A stretch of 64,000 bases of DNA from Linyphia triangularis. Lineage: Eukaryota > Arthropoda > Arachnida > Araneae > Linyphiidae. A program made the translations under genes and the position numbers. Of this stretch, positions 1 to 14,885 are shown in pieces (position 1 is the first letter of the stretch; the number at the start of each line of letters is the position of its first letter). The stretch is from assembly GCA_963978545.1 (NCBI GenBank), contig OZ021732.1, positions 65,541,214 through 65,605,213 on the forward strand, in the 5' to 3' direction. The notes beneath the pieces are model-generated. The model ran no database searches and was not told the origin of the DNA. It saw only the letters and a list, made by a program, of their open reading frames with translations.

Positions 1-111
1 AAGTTATCCCACTCCTCTTTCAGTGCACAGATGAGGGTATCCTGGTTTGTTGGAAGCATCGACGAGCAGCAATAAGTCGCCCTAAAGCATCCCAAACATT
101 TTCAATCGGAT
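1..111 (-). pseudogene. Tc1/mariner transposase C-terminal fragment
   Basis: Read on the minus strand, the sequence encodes the motif NPIENVWDALGRL, the segment around the last catalytic acidic residue of Tc1-type DDE transposases. A one-base frame change then follows before a tail reading TLICALKEEWDN, which matches the usual end of these proteins. The fragment runs off the left edge. The frameshift makes it a dead copy. Visible: motif and frame change. Known: the NPIEN block is typical of Tc1/mariner. Nothing upstream (112-210) continues the frame convincingly. Confidence 0.7.
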
Positions 112-213
112 TTTTGTGGCTTTTATTTTGAGAAATGCAAACCATCCTTAAGTTTTGTACACCAGTGTATGTTTTCTAATATAATAGTGTTATTGTACAA
201 CTGAAAGTGTGAG

Positions 214-3172
<2,959 letters not shown>

Positions 3173-3324
3173 TACTTCTATAAATTTCAATGTCATAGAA
3201 TGTCAATGTCTTCAAAAGAAAAAAAACAGCCTTAATTTGTTTCAGAAGTTAAAAATAGTTTTTACAAGAGAAATAGACCACTATCCGAGCGATTCAAATA
3301 ATACACCCACATCTTTTTTTGTAC

Positions 3325-3592
3325 CTGAAGTAATGTATTTATCTTTCAACTTATCATCAAAACCATCTCCCAGAATTCGAAGGATGCTCTCCTGTTCGAA
3401 TTCGGTGGACTCATCTATCGACTTAGCCTGGAGCCGATAGACGCTTTTAATGGCATTGATGTCGGCAATGTACGAGCAGTGGATCACCTCACGATCGTCG
3501 ACCGACGTCATATGAGTGACGGCGGAATCGAAATCAGACTGCTTGATGACATCGGGAAGTTGGACGTGGAGATTAGGTCGACCAAAGATAGT
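3325..3592 (-). CDS. MGSGCSS gene, exon 5
   Basis: 268 nt, acceptor 'tacgtttcag'. 89 codons plus one base, including [14 protein letters not shown] and [19 protein letters not shown]. The donor (GTACAAAA) is weak, so the exact 3' boundary is less sure than the others. No further exon is visible to its left. Confidence 0.75.
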
Positions 3593-6500
3593 CTGAAACG
3601 TAGAAAATGGTATTCAAAATGTGATATCTACGAATGAACGCTGAATTTCACATAAAGTAAAAATGAGCATCATTTCATAATAAGGATTTCTGAAACTATT
3701 TCATGAAATGAGTCTGAGAAAATTTCTATTTTGTTATAGAGCGGGGAGGAAATAACAGATGAAAAATTTCTACAAGAATTCTTTGATGCATGGTATTCAT
3801 CTCTATATTTCTGTGTAAAAACCAAAATAATTTCAAGATTTAGGAGCAAACAGGTAAGTTTACAAATTCTGATTGACAGTTTACGACGGCTGAATTATCT
3901 CAGACCACGGGTTTCAAGGCTTATTATTTTCTTTATGTCTGCCTGTTAGCTTTTTTCTTTTCTTTACCATTTGTTCATTTCTGGTAGTTTCTCTCGAACG
4001 CAATAATGGACAATTCCCTCATTTTTTAAAAACGAGAGAAATTAGTTTATATTTATGAAGAATTTCTTTCTGATTCCAAATATTTAAACAAAAGTTCTTT
4101 GAAAAAATTACTTATCTAAATATTAAGAATAGAAAATGCGTCAAAACCGAACCAAAACCAGTCCGATTAAAACACTCAACAAAATATGTGACGTCAAGGT
4201 TCCTACTGTTTCTATGGTTATCGTGAGGTTTCTTCCAAATAGTTGGCGCTGGCAGACCATTGCCATATTACGTACAGGTTGGCGCTATTTGCGAGAAACT
4301 TGCAAAACTGGTTTCCGCTGCCGCATTTCAACAACACCACCTAAAGACAAGGCCTTACCACTTGTTTTGTGACGTCACCAAGAGAAGTTGGACGGTTTAC
4401 GTTCATTGCGGTTTCATTATTTAGCGTAGTTTGAAAACAACATGAATAAGTTTTTTTGTTCAGAGAATTCATTGCTAAATTTCAAATTGTTATACAGCAT
4501 TCAAATATTCAATGATTTTCATTCGATTTTCAATTACTAAAATAAAAATTTCCCAAGTTAAAAGGTTTTAAAATAAAATTATATAAAACCGAAAAATTTT
4601 CTATTTTTTTTGCATTTGTATATTTATCAAGAGTGTAAATTTTATTGAAGTTTTTATCACATAGATAATATATTGAATTTTCATATCAATTTAATTGTTT
4701 ACATATAAAAAGAACAAGGAACTGGGTTTAGAGTAATCAAATTTTTTTATTTACAATATTAACGCATACGACACACACATTATTAACTTAACAGATATAT
4801 TACATACCTGCCAACATTGGCATTTTCAAATTAGTACAATTTTTATGGAACAAATCATTAGTTAATAGGTCATCAGAATGCTTACAAATAATTTGAAGTT
4901 TGGAGAAGAATTGATTTCTATCATTACTATTATAGTTATTTAAATTCTCAATTAAAGTGGAAATTTTTTCACAGCTGTTTACATTTGAAGGTATGCATAT
5001 TTCATTTATTTTTATTATATGAACATTATTAATACAAGTATTTGAAGAAAGTTTATCATCTACTACTATTGATTTTGTAATAAGAGGTTCTGGGTTTAAA
5101 ATTAATTAAAACAATATCAATATTCCAGATTCTTTCAAATGAGACCACCCAGCAGGTAAAGAAATTTTATTTACTTTTCACAGAGTTCTTCGAATGATGA
5201 AAATATCATCCTTGCTTGCTTTTCCTTCATCTCTTGTAAACTTTCAGCAATTGCCTTTTTCAAATTAAAGTTCACAATCCGCTCTTGCTTTTTAACCACG
5301 CTTTCTCTGATGTTTGAAGTAGATGATAAATAAGAAGGGCAGTTAGGGAAAATAGTTGGCACAGCATTATTTGTCAGGCTAGAGTACTTCAACGGAGCAG
5401 ATATTTTCTCTCCTCTCTTGCTGTCAAAAGCCTCAGTAACTCTGCATATACTCATTTTGGAAATGTAGAATACACACCTAGGAATATATATACTTAAAAT
5501 CAAGAAAAACAAGCTTAAGCATTCTTAAAATAGTTGAGGTTTTCGATAAATTAGTTTAAGAAGTAGGGAAATAAATTATATATACAAAATAAATTATACC
5601 GTTTCCACTAAGATGACACATTTTAAATATAAATGAGATAATTAAGTCAAAAAGTACAAATATATTCGTATACACATTTTAGCTAAATATCCAAGTCCGG
5701 TACGGATTCTGTTTTGTTTTTGGAATTGTTTACATAAAACCGCGCCAAATTATGGCAACTATAAGCAGTTCATTTGACATTATAAAAATTGACATTTTTT
5801 GGTGAAAATCACCTTGGCGCAAAATTCATATCGAACTTGGAATTTCAACCAATATTTTAATTTTTTTTACTACGGAATTATCGGTCAACAATTAAAAAAA
5901 AAAAAGGTTAATTGTGTTAAAAAAAAAAAAAAATAGTAGAAATGCACTACAGAGACTTGGCTATTTTTAGTAACTATTTGGAGCTAAAATAAACAGTTAA
6001 ATACTAATTATGGTTGCTATAAAACTGTATAGAACACATTCAGTGTTATAGTTTAGTTAAATTTAAAAAGTTAAAACATTTCGGATAAAAACTTACACAA
6101 GTTTATTATTAAAAACATTTGTATAAGTCAATACGCCCAAGATTTGTACTTACCCTTGAATATTTTGAGGGTTTCAATCCTTTTCTGGTATTGGATTGGA
6201 TCCATTTCTGACGCAGTTCCGGATCTTCGAGAAACTTAAAAATGGACACTGCTGTCTGGGTTGCGATTTTCATTGCAACTAGTTACACAACAGGTATCAT
6301 AGATGGTATTCTTTTCAATAAAAACGATCAATAATAACGCTCGCAAATGGTTACTCAATTACAAATCTGTTGAAAGCTATACATAAAAACGCTCACAAAT
6401 AGTTACCACCAAGCATCAACGCCATTGCTAAGCCTAAATACGAATGTGCTCTGCTGCTGACATCGGGATGAAGTAAAGAAACTAGATCTAGCTGTTTCAG

Positions 6501-6671
6501 TATAACTTCTTGTGATGACGTCACGGCAACCAGAAGTGAGAGTGATTGGGCCTTGTACTTTAGGTGGTGTTGATTTCAAGCCAAGATGCTTGGGAAGCCT
6601 CAGTTCGTCACATTCAATTCGAGTCGAATGAATCGTTTTCTCGCCAACGTCTAACAGGGAAACTTTAATTG

Positions 6672-6715
<44 letters not shown>

Positions 6716-9700
6716 CTCATTAAGCAGAAATTTTTTTTGTTTATGGCCTTTTCGTAGCATTTAAAATTGAATAAAAAAAATTTAAAAAATGCGGAAATTG
6801 TCCATTCCATTTATTTGACGACATTTGTAAATCATTTGACCCTCGCGTTGTCGTCGGGCAGCTATTATTGAGACGTGATCAATGGTATTTTAACCGCGAA
6901 CTGTACAAATATTTCTAACTGGAAAAACTATTTCCTTAAAGCTACACTACCAGCTTGATATTTATTCAGCTTTTTACAAATAGCAGACATGAAAGATAAA
7001 TGATAAAGTATTTACTGTAATTTAATGTCTCTTTAATTTGTTATGAAAAATCCAGCAATGATGTTGAAAAGAAGGCAGATCAAATCCTCGTTACTACAGA
7101 AGTAATACGCTATCCGATAACAACTGACATGATACAAATTGGTCCTGATGCTACTCATAATCAAAGAAACTCAATTTGTGATCTTATTGGTAGGTTATTA
7201 AATAGTGTAGTCATCCGTCCATTTTCCCTTCAACAGTCAATTGAGAATGTTGAGGGGAAAATGGACGGATGACTTAACTATTTAATAACCTACCAATAAG
7301 ATCACAAATTGAGTTTCTTTGATTATGAGTAGCATCAGGACCAATTTGTATCATGTCAGTTGTTATCGGATCGAGTATTACTTCTGTAGTAACGAGGATT
7401 TGATCTGCCTTCTTTAATGCCATAGATAAAAAACAATTTTCGATGCATAGGCTCTTTTTTAAAAATAATGAACTATAAGAAGATTTTTAGGTAAATCCTT
7501 TGACATCAATACATCTTTAATTAATTTGTTACTAATTACAACAAAATTAAAATTTTAAGAACCACAAAACCATTTGCGTGATTTGCAACTTCACTGAGCA
7601 AGTGAATTGAAACTGAGTAAGTGAAACAATTATTTTGAAAGTCGGCGATCTGCTTTTGGCTTATGTAATTGTTTGATGAATGCAGTGTAATGCTGGGAGT
7701 GGAAAATTATTTATATTATAAATATTTAATAACCTAATTGGCATTTATCAAAGAAGGGGTATAATTTTCAATATGGTGGCGTTTCTTACCAATGAAATGA
7801 CTATTTCGGTTTTGAGGAGATCTTTTATAAAGTTTCGAATTAGCTTTCTGTAGTCATTGCCACTTTGCACTGGCTGATGTCCAAACAAATAGACGTGTAA
7901 AGTTGTACCATTTTCGTAGGAAAATTCTGTCAAAGATGGAATAGTCGCCTTTGTCAATTCTTCAAAAAATTGACATCCATCTGAAAAATGGTGTAAGAAT
8001 GTAAATAAATAAGCAATTTCTCAATAGGGAATATACATAAAAACTTTGTAATTTCATTGAATAATACTAAGAAGAATTGAATACATTTTAATATTATTTA
8101 TAAAGTTCACTGGAATAAAAGGTAATAGGAAGACTCACGCGATGATAATTATATTAAAGTGAATGCCTAAGTGAGATGCCATATTTGCAGTTGTATTCGT
8201 TTTGTTCTGAAAGTAGTGATCAGACTTTTCTGTTTGTTTACGAAGAAAATTTGATTTTCGATAATAAAACCAGTCAACATATGCGAATAAATATTTGCAA
8301 AAGAACTTCAACTATTGTACTCTGATTTCTTTCAAGGATTCAACGTTAGGAAGTAATCATTGAGAAGGCTAATTTTGCAAGCACATTTTTCATTTTAAAC
8401 GAAAGCTCAGTAAATTCAAAAGATTTACATTGCATAAGTGATTTCGATTACGATTATCTGATTTTGCTCCTATAAATTGCCAGCTTAAACTGTATAATTT
8501 GTTTTGCCGTTCAATCGAAGTCAATAACGCATATGATTCTTGATTCTTCTATAACTGGAATGAACAAGTACATTCAGCGTTCGATAATGCACGGCAAATA
8601 TTGAAAAATACTTAAGTGTTTGCAAATGCTTGGTACAAAATGAGATGGCTAAACTTTTCTTTAAGTTCTGTATAAAGTCAATAAAGAGTGTAATTTTAGT
8701 ATATCAAAAGGACTAAGATTCTTCTGTGATTAAGCAAATTTAATTTCGATATTCTGAAAGGCTACAACAACATACCTTTCTATTAAAAAAAAAAACCTTT
8801 GTAATTACTTCTTTATGATTTAACTACATGAATTACTGATCTTGTAAACAGATACCACTTGCGTAAGAAAAACGAATTTTTTTAGAAGCAGAGTGGTATA
8901 AATAACACTGGACAATAATTGTTCACAAATTTCATGCATCCGAGGTGAAATTTTTTAATTCTTAATGAATTCTACGTGCTAGCTAAACCAACACCAACTG
9001 AATACTAAAGCCAGAGGGTTGGCAACAAATTTTGCTATGGCGTCACGTATCTCGGTTCAAGATGCTTAGAATAGCTGATTTTTTTCATCTACAAACCTAC
9101 TGAAAGAAGTTAGCTTATTTTTATTGGAAAAATCAGGTAAATCCCTTTCTTGTTTTATTTATTATTTCCTTATTAGTGATTAAAATGTTTCTTTTAATAT
9201 TGTTTTCACAGATTTATTTCCTTTCAATCATTTAAAAAGACCATAATTAGAAATTTCTGAGCACTTGAATTTCCATTAGTCTTACTACTATGGATGTGTT
9301 TGACATTAGAATTTAACATTAAATGCGTGGATATTTAAACACCGATCCTCACCAAAAATAGTTCTGTATATAAATTTTACCTCTCTAAATCGTGTCATAG
9401 AATGGGCAACTACAGAGGATTCTTGCATATTTTTAGAATGATTTCATTACAAGATTAAAAACGCAAATATTTTTGGGATGAAAATTCCTGGAAAAGGCGT
9501 ATTATTTCAACTTAAATTTATCGTCTGATTCTTTCAAATTTATTCTTCTTTCAAAATGGTACATGTAAACAAGCTGTGGATCAAATGATGATACGCTTTT
9601 GCATTTTCCGATTAAAATATTCTTATGTCGTGATTAAACTTTATGATAAGCATAACATAAAAATTATGTGTTTATTAAACAATGTATTCCGTAATTTTTT

Positions 9701-12700
9701 TTTTAAACATTACATTAAAAATAATCCTAACTTAAAAAACTTATTGCAGAAGTTGATTATTCTTTAACAAATCTTTGGAAAATAAGATGCACTAAAAATA
9801 TTCCCTTCTTTAAAGTATAATTTTAGTTTTAAAAATAAAAATTGTGTAAAAATGTTAAGGACATATTAATTTAAGCAATGATTCTTACTCTTAAATTTGA
9901 AAGGAGTTTAAAGTATAAGTTAAATTTGTAACTCACTTATTAATAGTGTGAACCTTTGTGTCCTCTATAAAATTATTTAATTTCATCTGAGATGCATGAC
10001 GTCACAAGTCAGTGTCCAGGCTTTGAGTATTAGGTTGTTGGCTAAACACGAATGTAACCTTGAAAAATCTAGTTTGGTTCTTGTGTTGGAGATGTAGGGA
10101 TGCCATGATATAATGTATCTAATGCTGATATACCGCTACAGTTAAAACATTGTTAAGACAAAATTAACTTATTTCTCATTATAATAAGTATTATTTTATT
10201 TGAAATGTTTCTAAGTATATATGAATTAATAAGCAGTGTAATAAAATAAAAAATTTGAAATTTTTTTTTTTTTTTTTAAATGAAGCATGCAACAAATAAA
10301 AAAAGAAACAAATATTATAGGGGTAAAGTAAGAATTTCTTCTCCATATTTTTAATCCATTAGTCGTTACTCTAACCACATAGAAAAGTATTATCACGCGA
10401 ATTAAGTTCAGAGAATATGAGTAGAGTATATGTGCTGACTTGAAAGTTAGTGGAGCTTTTGATGGGTTTTCAACAGGGATTTACAAAATTTGGCTGTTTC
10501 CTTTGTGAATGGGGCAATTCCACTTTATAAATACATCATATCCAGAATGACTGGCTGGTCTCCTAGGATGTTTTTCACACCCTGAAAATAAATGTCACGA
10601 TCACACCACTTATTTCTCCAGAGAAAATCTCCCGAACTGCTTTATACATAAATGTCGCGTATTGTAACGCAGTTAGTTAAAATTATAGATATGAATAAAC
10701 CACCGGCTCTTATTTATTTGCTTGAAAAATTTCCTAGACTGAGTGAGACAAAAATTAAAGAGAGAATTTTGGTCCTCATATTAGAAATATTTTCAAAAGA
10801 TCCAAAATTTTAAAACATGTTGGGTTATGATGAAAAACGAATATGGAATTCAGTTTGTCAAGTTTCTACTAACTGGGGACGTCTTTCTTCATTGGGGACG
10901 TCAGATCCGAATATTACGATTATGTTCACACCAGGTTGGCTTTATATCAGAAATTTGGATGTTGAACAATATCCTTAAAACAACATTTTCTAGATTCTCA
11001 CTTGGATTTCTTTCCTAGTAGAAAACATAGAGATGAACACGGTGAGCATTCCCACCACGATACGTATGTGATTGAGCAACATTATTAGAGAATGTGTTCT
11101 GCGTCTATGCTTGCAGAAAAAATGTTGGATGATTTTCAGAAATAATCCAGACGTGGAATATAAGCGAAAGAACAAGCAAACTCGTCAATCATAATTTTGT
11201 AAGACTGTATTTCATGTTGTCACTTTTACTTCTTTATAAATTAAGTTGCGAACGATACATACAATGCATTCATTAATGTGTTTTTTATCCCTATCATACA
11301 AAGTAATACCTCAATATTATAAAAAACTAGATCCAACTTCCCTTTTTCATTGCCATATTCATGTTTAGTACGTTTAATTAATAAAAATTTACTTCAACAC
11401 TTCCATTCAAGATACAATTTCATTGTTGTGTGTAATTAAAATTATGGTGACAGAAATTGTCCTAGTGTAGCAATTGGCATTTACAGTGATAGAAATTGCT
11501 CCCTAAAAACAGCTGACAATATAAATAAAAATCCTATCAATTTGTCATTTTTTGCAAAACAAAATGTCGATCAATTGGCAAGTTTACATATAAATTTATT
11601 GACAAAAAGATTTGGGCGATATCAATCCCTTTGAGTCGCAATCTCCTCTTTACTTTACCTGAGTCGTTGGTTATCACGAGCAGGTAAATGTCTCTAGACT
11701 GGCGAGCTTCCTCAGGTTCTCCTTCTGAACAATGGCCCATAAGAAGGTGACGGACATCTTCCGGAAACAGGTCCAGGTCCGGTAAAGGATTACAGGACTC
11801 GAACTCAGAGAGCTCTTCCAGGACGGGGGAGAAACTCTGGAATCAGAAGACACTATTGGTTATGAACTTTTTGGGGTGGATACTTTAAAAGTTATTTTTG
11901 CTTTAGTTAACAATTTGTAATTAAAAATTACACATTTGTGATCAATGAATGTTTAAAAGAATAACAAAATGTTAATTTGATGAACTTTAAGTGTTATTTG
12001 AGCATAATTTTATTTCAATGTTAACTGATCGCTCAGTATTCTTCTCCTCTCTTGGTCATGGACTTCATCAAAGTCAACGGATTCCTTGATCTAGACTCAC
12101 TCCGTCAGACTAGATAGGAGATTAATTAACAACAACACAATATTTTTATTATTTCCTTCCACAATGAGAGAAATATGCTTATATGCAATAATTCCTCTTC
12201 CTAGGCTTCCGGATTCAATATTGTTTGCCTTATATAGTAACGTCAGCTGGAAAAATATTTCATGGTTTTTCGGCTAGGCAATTTTATACGAAAATTGTCC
12301 TGTCAAAAAATTATGAAAAAATATTTAGGACCCCTTTAGATCATCATAAACTAAAAATGAAAAACATTTGTCAACTGTACTAATTATAATTTTGGCTAAA
12401 TGTACGACCTAGATTATGACTAGTCTTGTTAAGTTTCAAAGTTTATGGTTCATTGTAAGAATAGTTAAGTTTCTACATTTCTGTTAATTAACTCACAATG
12501 CTAGTTCCAGGGAGTACAGTGGATGAAGCGGATATACCCCTCGTCCCTCCACTTCCTAACTTGTTCATTTCGGACATTGGACTCAATGCATCGAGTCCGT
12601 CTTCCAATTCCTCATTGATCGTCATTTCCTCCTTAACGTTATTGGCAGCACCTTTCAAATTGTTGTTCCTGCTAAAGTATAAAGATAAAGACACAAATTC

Positions 12701-13689
12701 ATAAATCTCTTAGGCCTAGGCCACACGTACGTTTTTTCATGCTGCTTAAACGCAACTTCTTTTTACGCAGCTTGAAAATCTACACAAAACCGGCCACACA
12801 TGCGTGTTCTTTAACGCGAGCTCAGTGGCTTATTTGTGATCTCTTTTCAATTCATGGTTTTTGAAATCTCAATACCTTGTATCTTAAGGATATGGATATT
12901 TTTCAATTTGAAGAATGATAATAAGTTCATAATCCAAGTAGTATTCCATTATATAGTTATTTTAAATATCAAAATTTTAAGACGATAACACACGAATATA
13001 GCAACAGGGACAGTTTTCTGTAGCCAAGTGTTTTCACTGAGTTTGAAAAATAGGTCTGTTTGCATCCTACAACAGGTGCTCTTGAGAATGCGACAGATGA
13101 TCCCCAAGGCAACGTGTAAACAAGCTACGTCTGGCCACGTGTATGTGTATGTTACAACAGCTTGTCTAGATTTTGTAGCTTAATTTCATGCTGCGTTTCT
13201 TCATGAAAAAACGCTCGCGTGGCTTTAGCCTTAGGCTATGTTGTACGAAATGCAATAAAGTTATTTTTGGGGGTATATCAACGTTTACGAGTTTTCCACT
13301 TTCAACGGGCATATAAAAATGACTAGAAATCAATGCATATGGTAAAAACAGAGTTTAGACAATTATGTCTTATTTTAAAATGGTTTTTATCATAAGAAAT
13401 TGAAATAAAATAGAGTAACTTTCAGGTATTACATTTATTTGTAATTTTAAGTAAAGTTTGTATATATGAAGTGTGAAGTGAGTACAAATGGTTTTTACGT
13501 TACGTGCGGATTATTACGTTAGGATATTTTTAAAATGTATTTTTTTTTATTTAAGGAAGAAGAAGTCTGGTGGGGAAAAAAGTGGATAGAAGCATTTCTC
13601 ACTTACTGAACTCTCCTATTACGTGCATGAGAAAAGTTTTTTCCAATTCTTTGACGTACTTTAGCTACGCTGGAGCATCCACTTCCCAT
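3325..13689 (-). CDS. MGSGCSS gene: unrecognised, probably N-myristoylated protein (5' five exons, 3' end outside window)
   Basis: Five minus-strand exons join with matching phases: 13,689-13,607; 12,668-12,497; 11,836-11,659; 7,980-7,790; 3,592-3,325. They give 297 residues and all have AG/GT boundaries (donors GTAAGT, GTGAGT, GTAAAG, GTAAGA; the last, GTACAA, is weak). The start ATG has A at -3 and G at +4. MGSGCSS fits an N-myristoylation site (Gly2, Ser6) with Cys5 as a possible palmitoylation site, and a basic stretch follows (RQRIGK, HARNRR). Residues about 30-85 are acidic and low in complexity. A hydrophobic strand, DIYLLVIT, begins an alpha/beta-looking segment (exons 3-4), followed by LHVYLFGHQ. 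The layout is loosely like the DUF4062/TIR-like folds in NACHT-type proteins, but I cannot assign the family. The gene continues beyond the left edge. Introns are up to 4 kb and carry several repeats. Confidence 0.7.
4330..6585 (-). mobile_element. Broken THAP-domain DNA transposon in intron 4
   Basis: A THAP-type coding region (4,808-6,290, minus) is flanked by an inverted repeat. About 60 bp at 4,330-4,395 (core CACCACCTAAAG, and TGACGTCA further in) matches the reverse complement of 6,505-6,585. The pairing of coding region and inverted flanks suggests one P-element-like or THAP-type cut-and-paste element. Outer ends and target duplication were not identified. It sits in the same orientation as the host gene. 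Confidence 0.5.
4808..6290 (-). pseudogene. THAP-domain protein pseudogene
   Basis: Exon 1 (about 6,290-6,154) starts with the CxxxC pair (CCVTSC) of the THAP zinc finger, then after a frame change has [13 protein letters not shown] and the typical PSKYSR before a GTAAGT donor. Exon 2 (from 5,477) begins VCILHF, the second C-x2-H pair of the domain. A further frame change follows a few residues on, then NNAVPTIFP (the AVPTIF box found after THAP domains) and a helical stretch. Another frame change leads into [12 protein letters not shown] and a stop. The frame is open again from about 5,110 to 4,808 and ends at a GTATGT donor. At least four lesions make it non-functional as it stands. Family: THAP proteins bind DNA through the C2CH finger. 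Confidence 0.75.
6678..6713. repeat. Poly(T) tract
   Basis: A homopolymer run of about 36 T. Similar runs occur at 14,847-14,883, 20,019-20,056, 47,651-47,677 and 55,389-55,417. Some may be retrotransposed poly(A) tails on the minus strand, but no attached element body is clear. Confidence 0.9.
7069..7414. repeat. 346-bp imperfect palindrome
   Basis: Two arms of about 165 bp are inverted copies around a spacer near 7,240 (left arm begins aagaaggcagatca, right arm ends tgatctgccttctt). The arms differ at a few bases (for example gctatcc against tcgatcc), so this is a diverged inverted repeat rather than an exact mirror. The left arm carries an open plus-strand frame of about 67 codons (with [18 protein letters not shown]) from before 7,069 to the stop at 7,272; the family is not recognised. 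Confidence 0.85.
7790..7980 (-). CDS. MGSGCSS gene, exon 4
   Basis: 191 nt, acceptor 'atttttcag', donor GTAAGA. Two bases complete an Asp codon, then 63 codons including [12 protein letters not shown] and [11 protein letters not shown]. Ends in phase 0, matching exon 5. Confidence 0.8.
8001..11658. other. Intron 3 of the MGSGCSS gene; nothing else recognised
   Basis: AT-rich intronic sequence of 3.7 kb. No exon-like segment, tRNA or clear transposon was found. A poly(T) run lies at 10,261-10,277. The stretch 10,830-11,180 is less AT-rich, with short frames on both strands, but shows no motif I recognise. Confidence 0.5.
11659..11836 (-). CDS. MGSGCSS gene, exon 3
   Basis: 178 nt, acceptor 'gattccag', donor GTAAAG. 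59 codons plus one base. Contains an acidic stretch ([15 protein letters not shown]) and the hydrophobic strand IYLLVITN. Higher GC than the flanking introns, as expected of constrained coding sequence. Confidence 0.8.
12497..12668 (-). CDS. MGSGCSS gene, exon 2
   Basis: 172 nt, acceptor 'tttagcag' and donor GTGAGT. Supplies the base that completes the Gln codon begun in exon 1, then 57 codons rich in Glu, Asn, Ser and Gly ([18 protein letters not shown]), probably disordered. Confidence 0.75.
12711..13238. mobile_element. TIR element (MITE-like) in intron 1 of the MGSGCSS gene
   Basis: The ends are inverted: the left end reads TAGGCCTAGGCCACACG then CGTTTTTTCATG, and the right end reads CATGAAAAAACGCTCGCGTGG then TTAGGCTA. 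That gives an imperfect TIR of about 35 bp around a 0.45-kb AT-rich interior without coding. The size and ends suggest a hAT-like MITE, but no 8-bp target duplication was found, so the superfamily is a guess. Confidence 0.6.
13607..13689 (-). CDS. MGSGCSS gene, exon 1 (coding start)
   Basis: 83 nt coding 27 residues plus two bases (phase 2), ending at a perfect GTAAGT donor. The ATG at 13,689-13,687 is preceded by 'ttttag' then AACAAC, so this may be the second exon of the transcript, after a 5'UTR intron. It is too short to show up as an open frame on its own. Confidence 0.7.
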
Positions 13690-13999
13690 GTTGTTCTAAA
13701 ATTATATCTGAAATTAAGCATATATTTAGAAAAATTACGAGATATCCATTGTTGCTTTATACCTTTTAATTGATTTATGCGCATTGCCTTTTAAACCAAA
13801 TCATTTATTTTCTTAGTCATAAATTTCTTATTTCCGTAATCTCAATTAAGTTTGTTTATGTGCTATTGTTATGTGTTATCATGCTTTCAAATCACAATCC
13901 ACAATGAATTTATTTTCCTTTTACATTTTCGTGTATTAACTCCTACTAATTGCCTGCAAAAAAATTAAAACTTACAGTTTGATATTTCTATAAATATCA

Positions 14000-14841
14000 C
14001 TTTGAAGAGAAATTATCATTAGCAGAAAAGATAATGGAAAGGCTAAATATCCATACCAGAAGTCACACTTATCCGCATCGACAAAAGAATCTTGAACATT
14101 TTAATTTAAATTTTTACTTTTTTTGAGATGCTCGTATTGATCAATAAAAAGGCCAGTTCTTCGGTTATTATCCCTTTGTGTAACAAGTTGTAGAAATATA
14201 AAGTTGGCACATTTATAAAAGTGGGTTCTGAACTGCGTTATTGGTACAACAATAATGGAATTTAGAAAAATTTAACAGAACAGGTAATCCCATCTTGAGA
14301 CAATCTAGTTTAGAAGCTTTTGTTAAACACACAGATATGGCAATCTTCCCACACCACACTTTACATCAACAACAGAAACCTTTCCACGGCAACGGTCATC
14401 AACCACCAACTCCTCAATTAGCAAACAGAAATATAAAAAATGCAGAACCACTGAAACTTCATTACTTTCTGCACAAGCTCCCTTGCAAAGTGTCACAATT
14501 TATCACATTAAAACCGATCTCTAATGGGTTGGGAATTAAAGCTCCGGTGATTGAGGGTGGCTGCTGGCCTTTTTTTTTTTTTTTTTTTTTGGAAGGATTA
14601 ATGGCCTCTGGTGGTTTCAATGAGAAAACAGCTCGATATAAAGAGGTGTATGCATTGCTGATCTTATTTTTTGAGTGGGTTATAAATAGATGGGCGGGTA
14701 CTTGGCCACGATGTGGGGTTTAGCTAAGATCGCTGCAGGGTAGTTGAATATGGGCGGCGGCCAAAGACGGAATTTGGGAAGAATGGAATAACTTGGTGGT
14801 CATTACCTGGTCTTGAAATGAGTCTTTTTGTGTTGGGAGTG

Positions 14842-14885
<44 letters not shown>

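Noticed and set aside
4136..4372. 78-codon plus-strand frame
   Set aside because: It overlaps the inverted flank of the THAP transposon and has no recognisable motif.
5171..5512. Separate 113-residue gene starting MFFLILS
   Set aside because: The start of that frame is intron sequence; the real exon begins at 5,477 with VCILHF of the THAP domain.
10820..11180. Possible exon or transposase patch
   Set aside because: Less AT-rich than its surroundings but frames are short and no motif or splice pattern fits.
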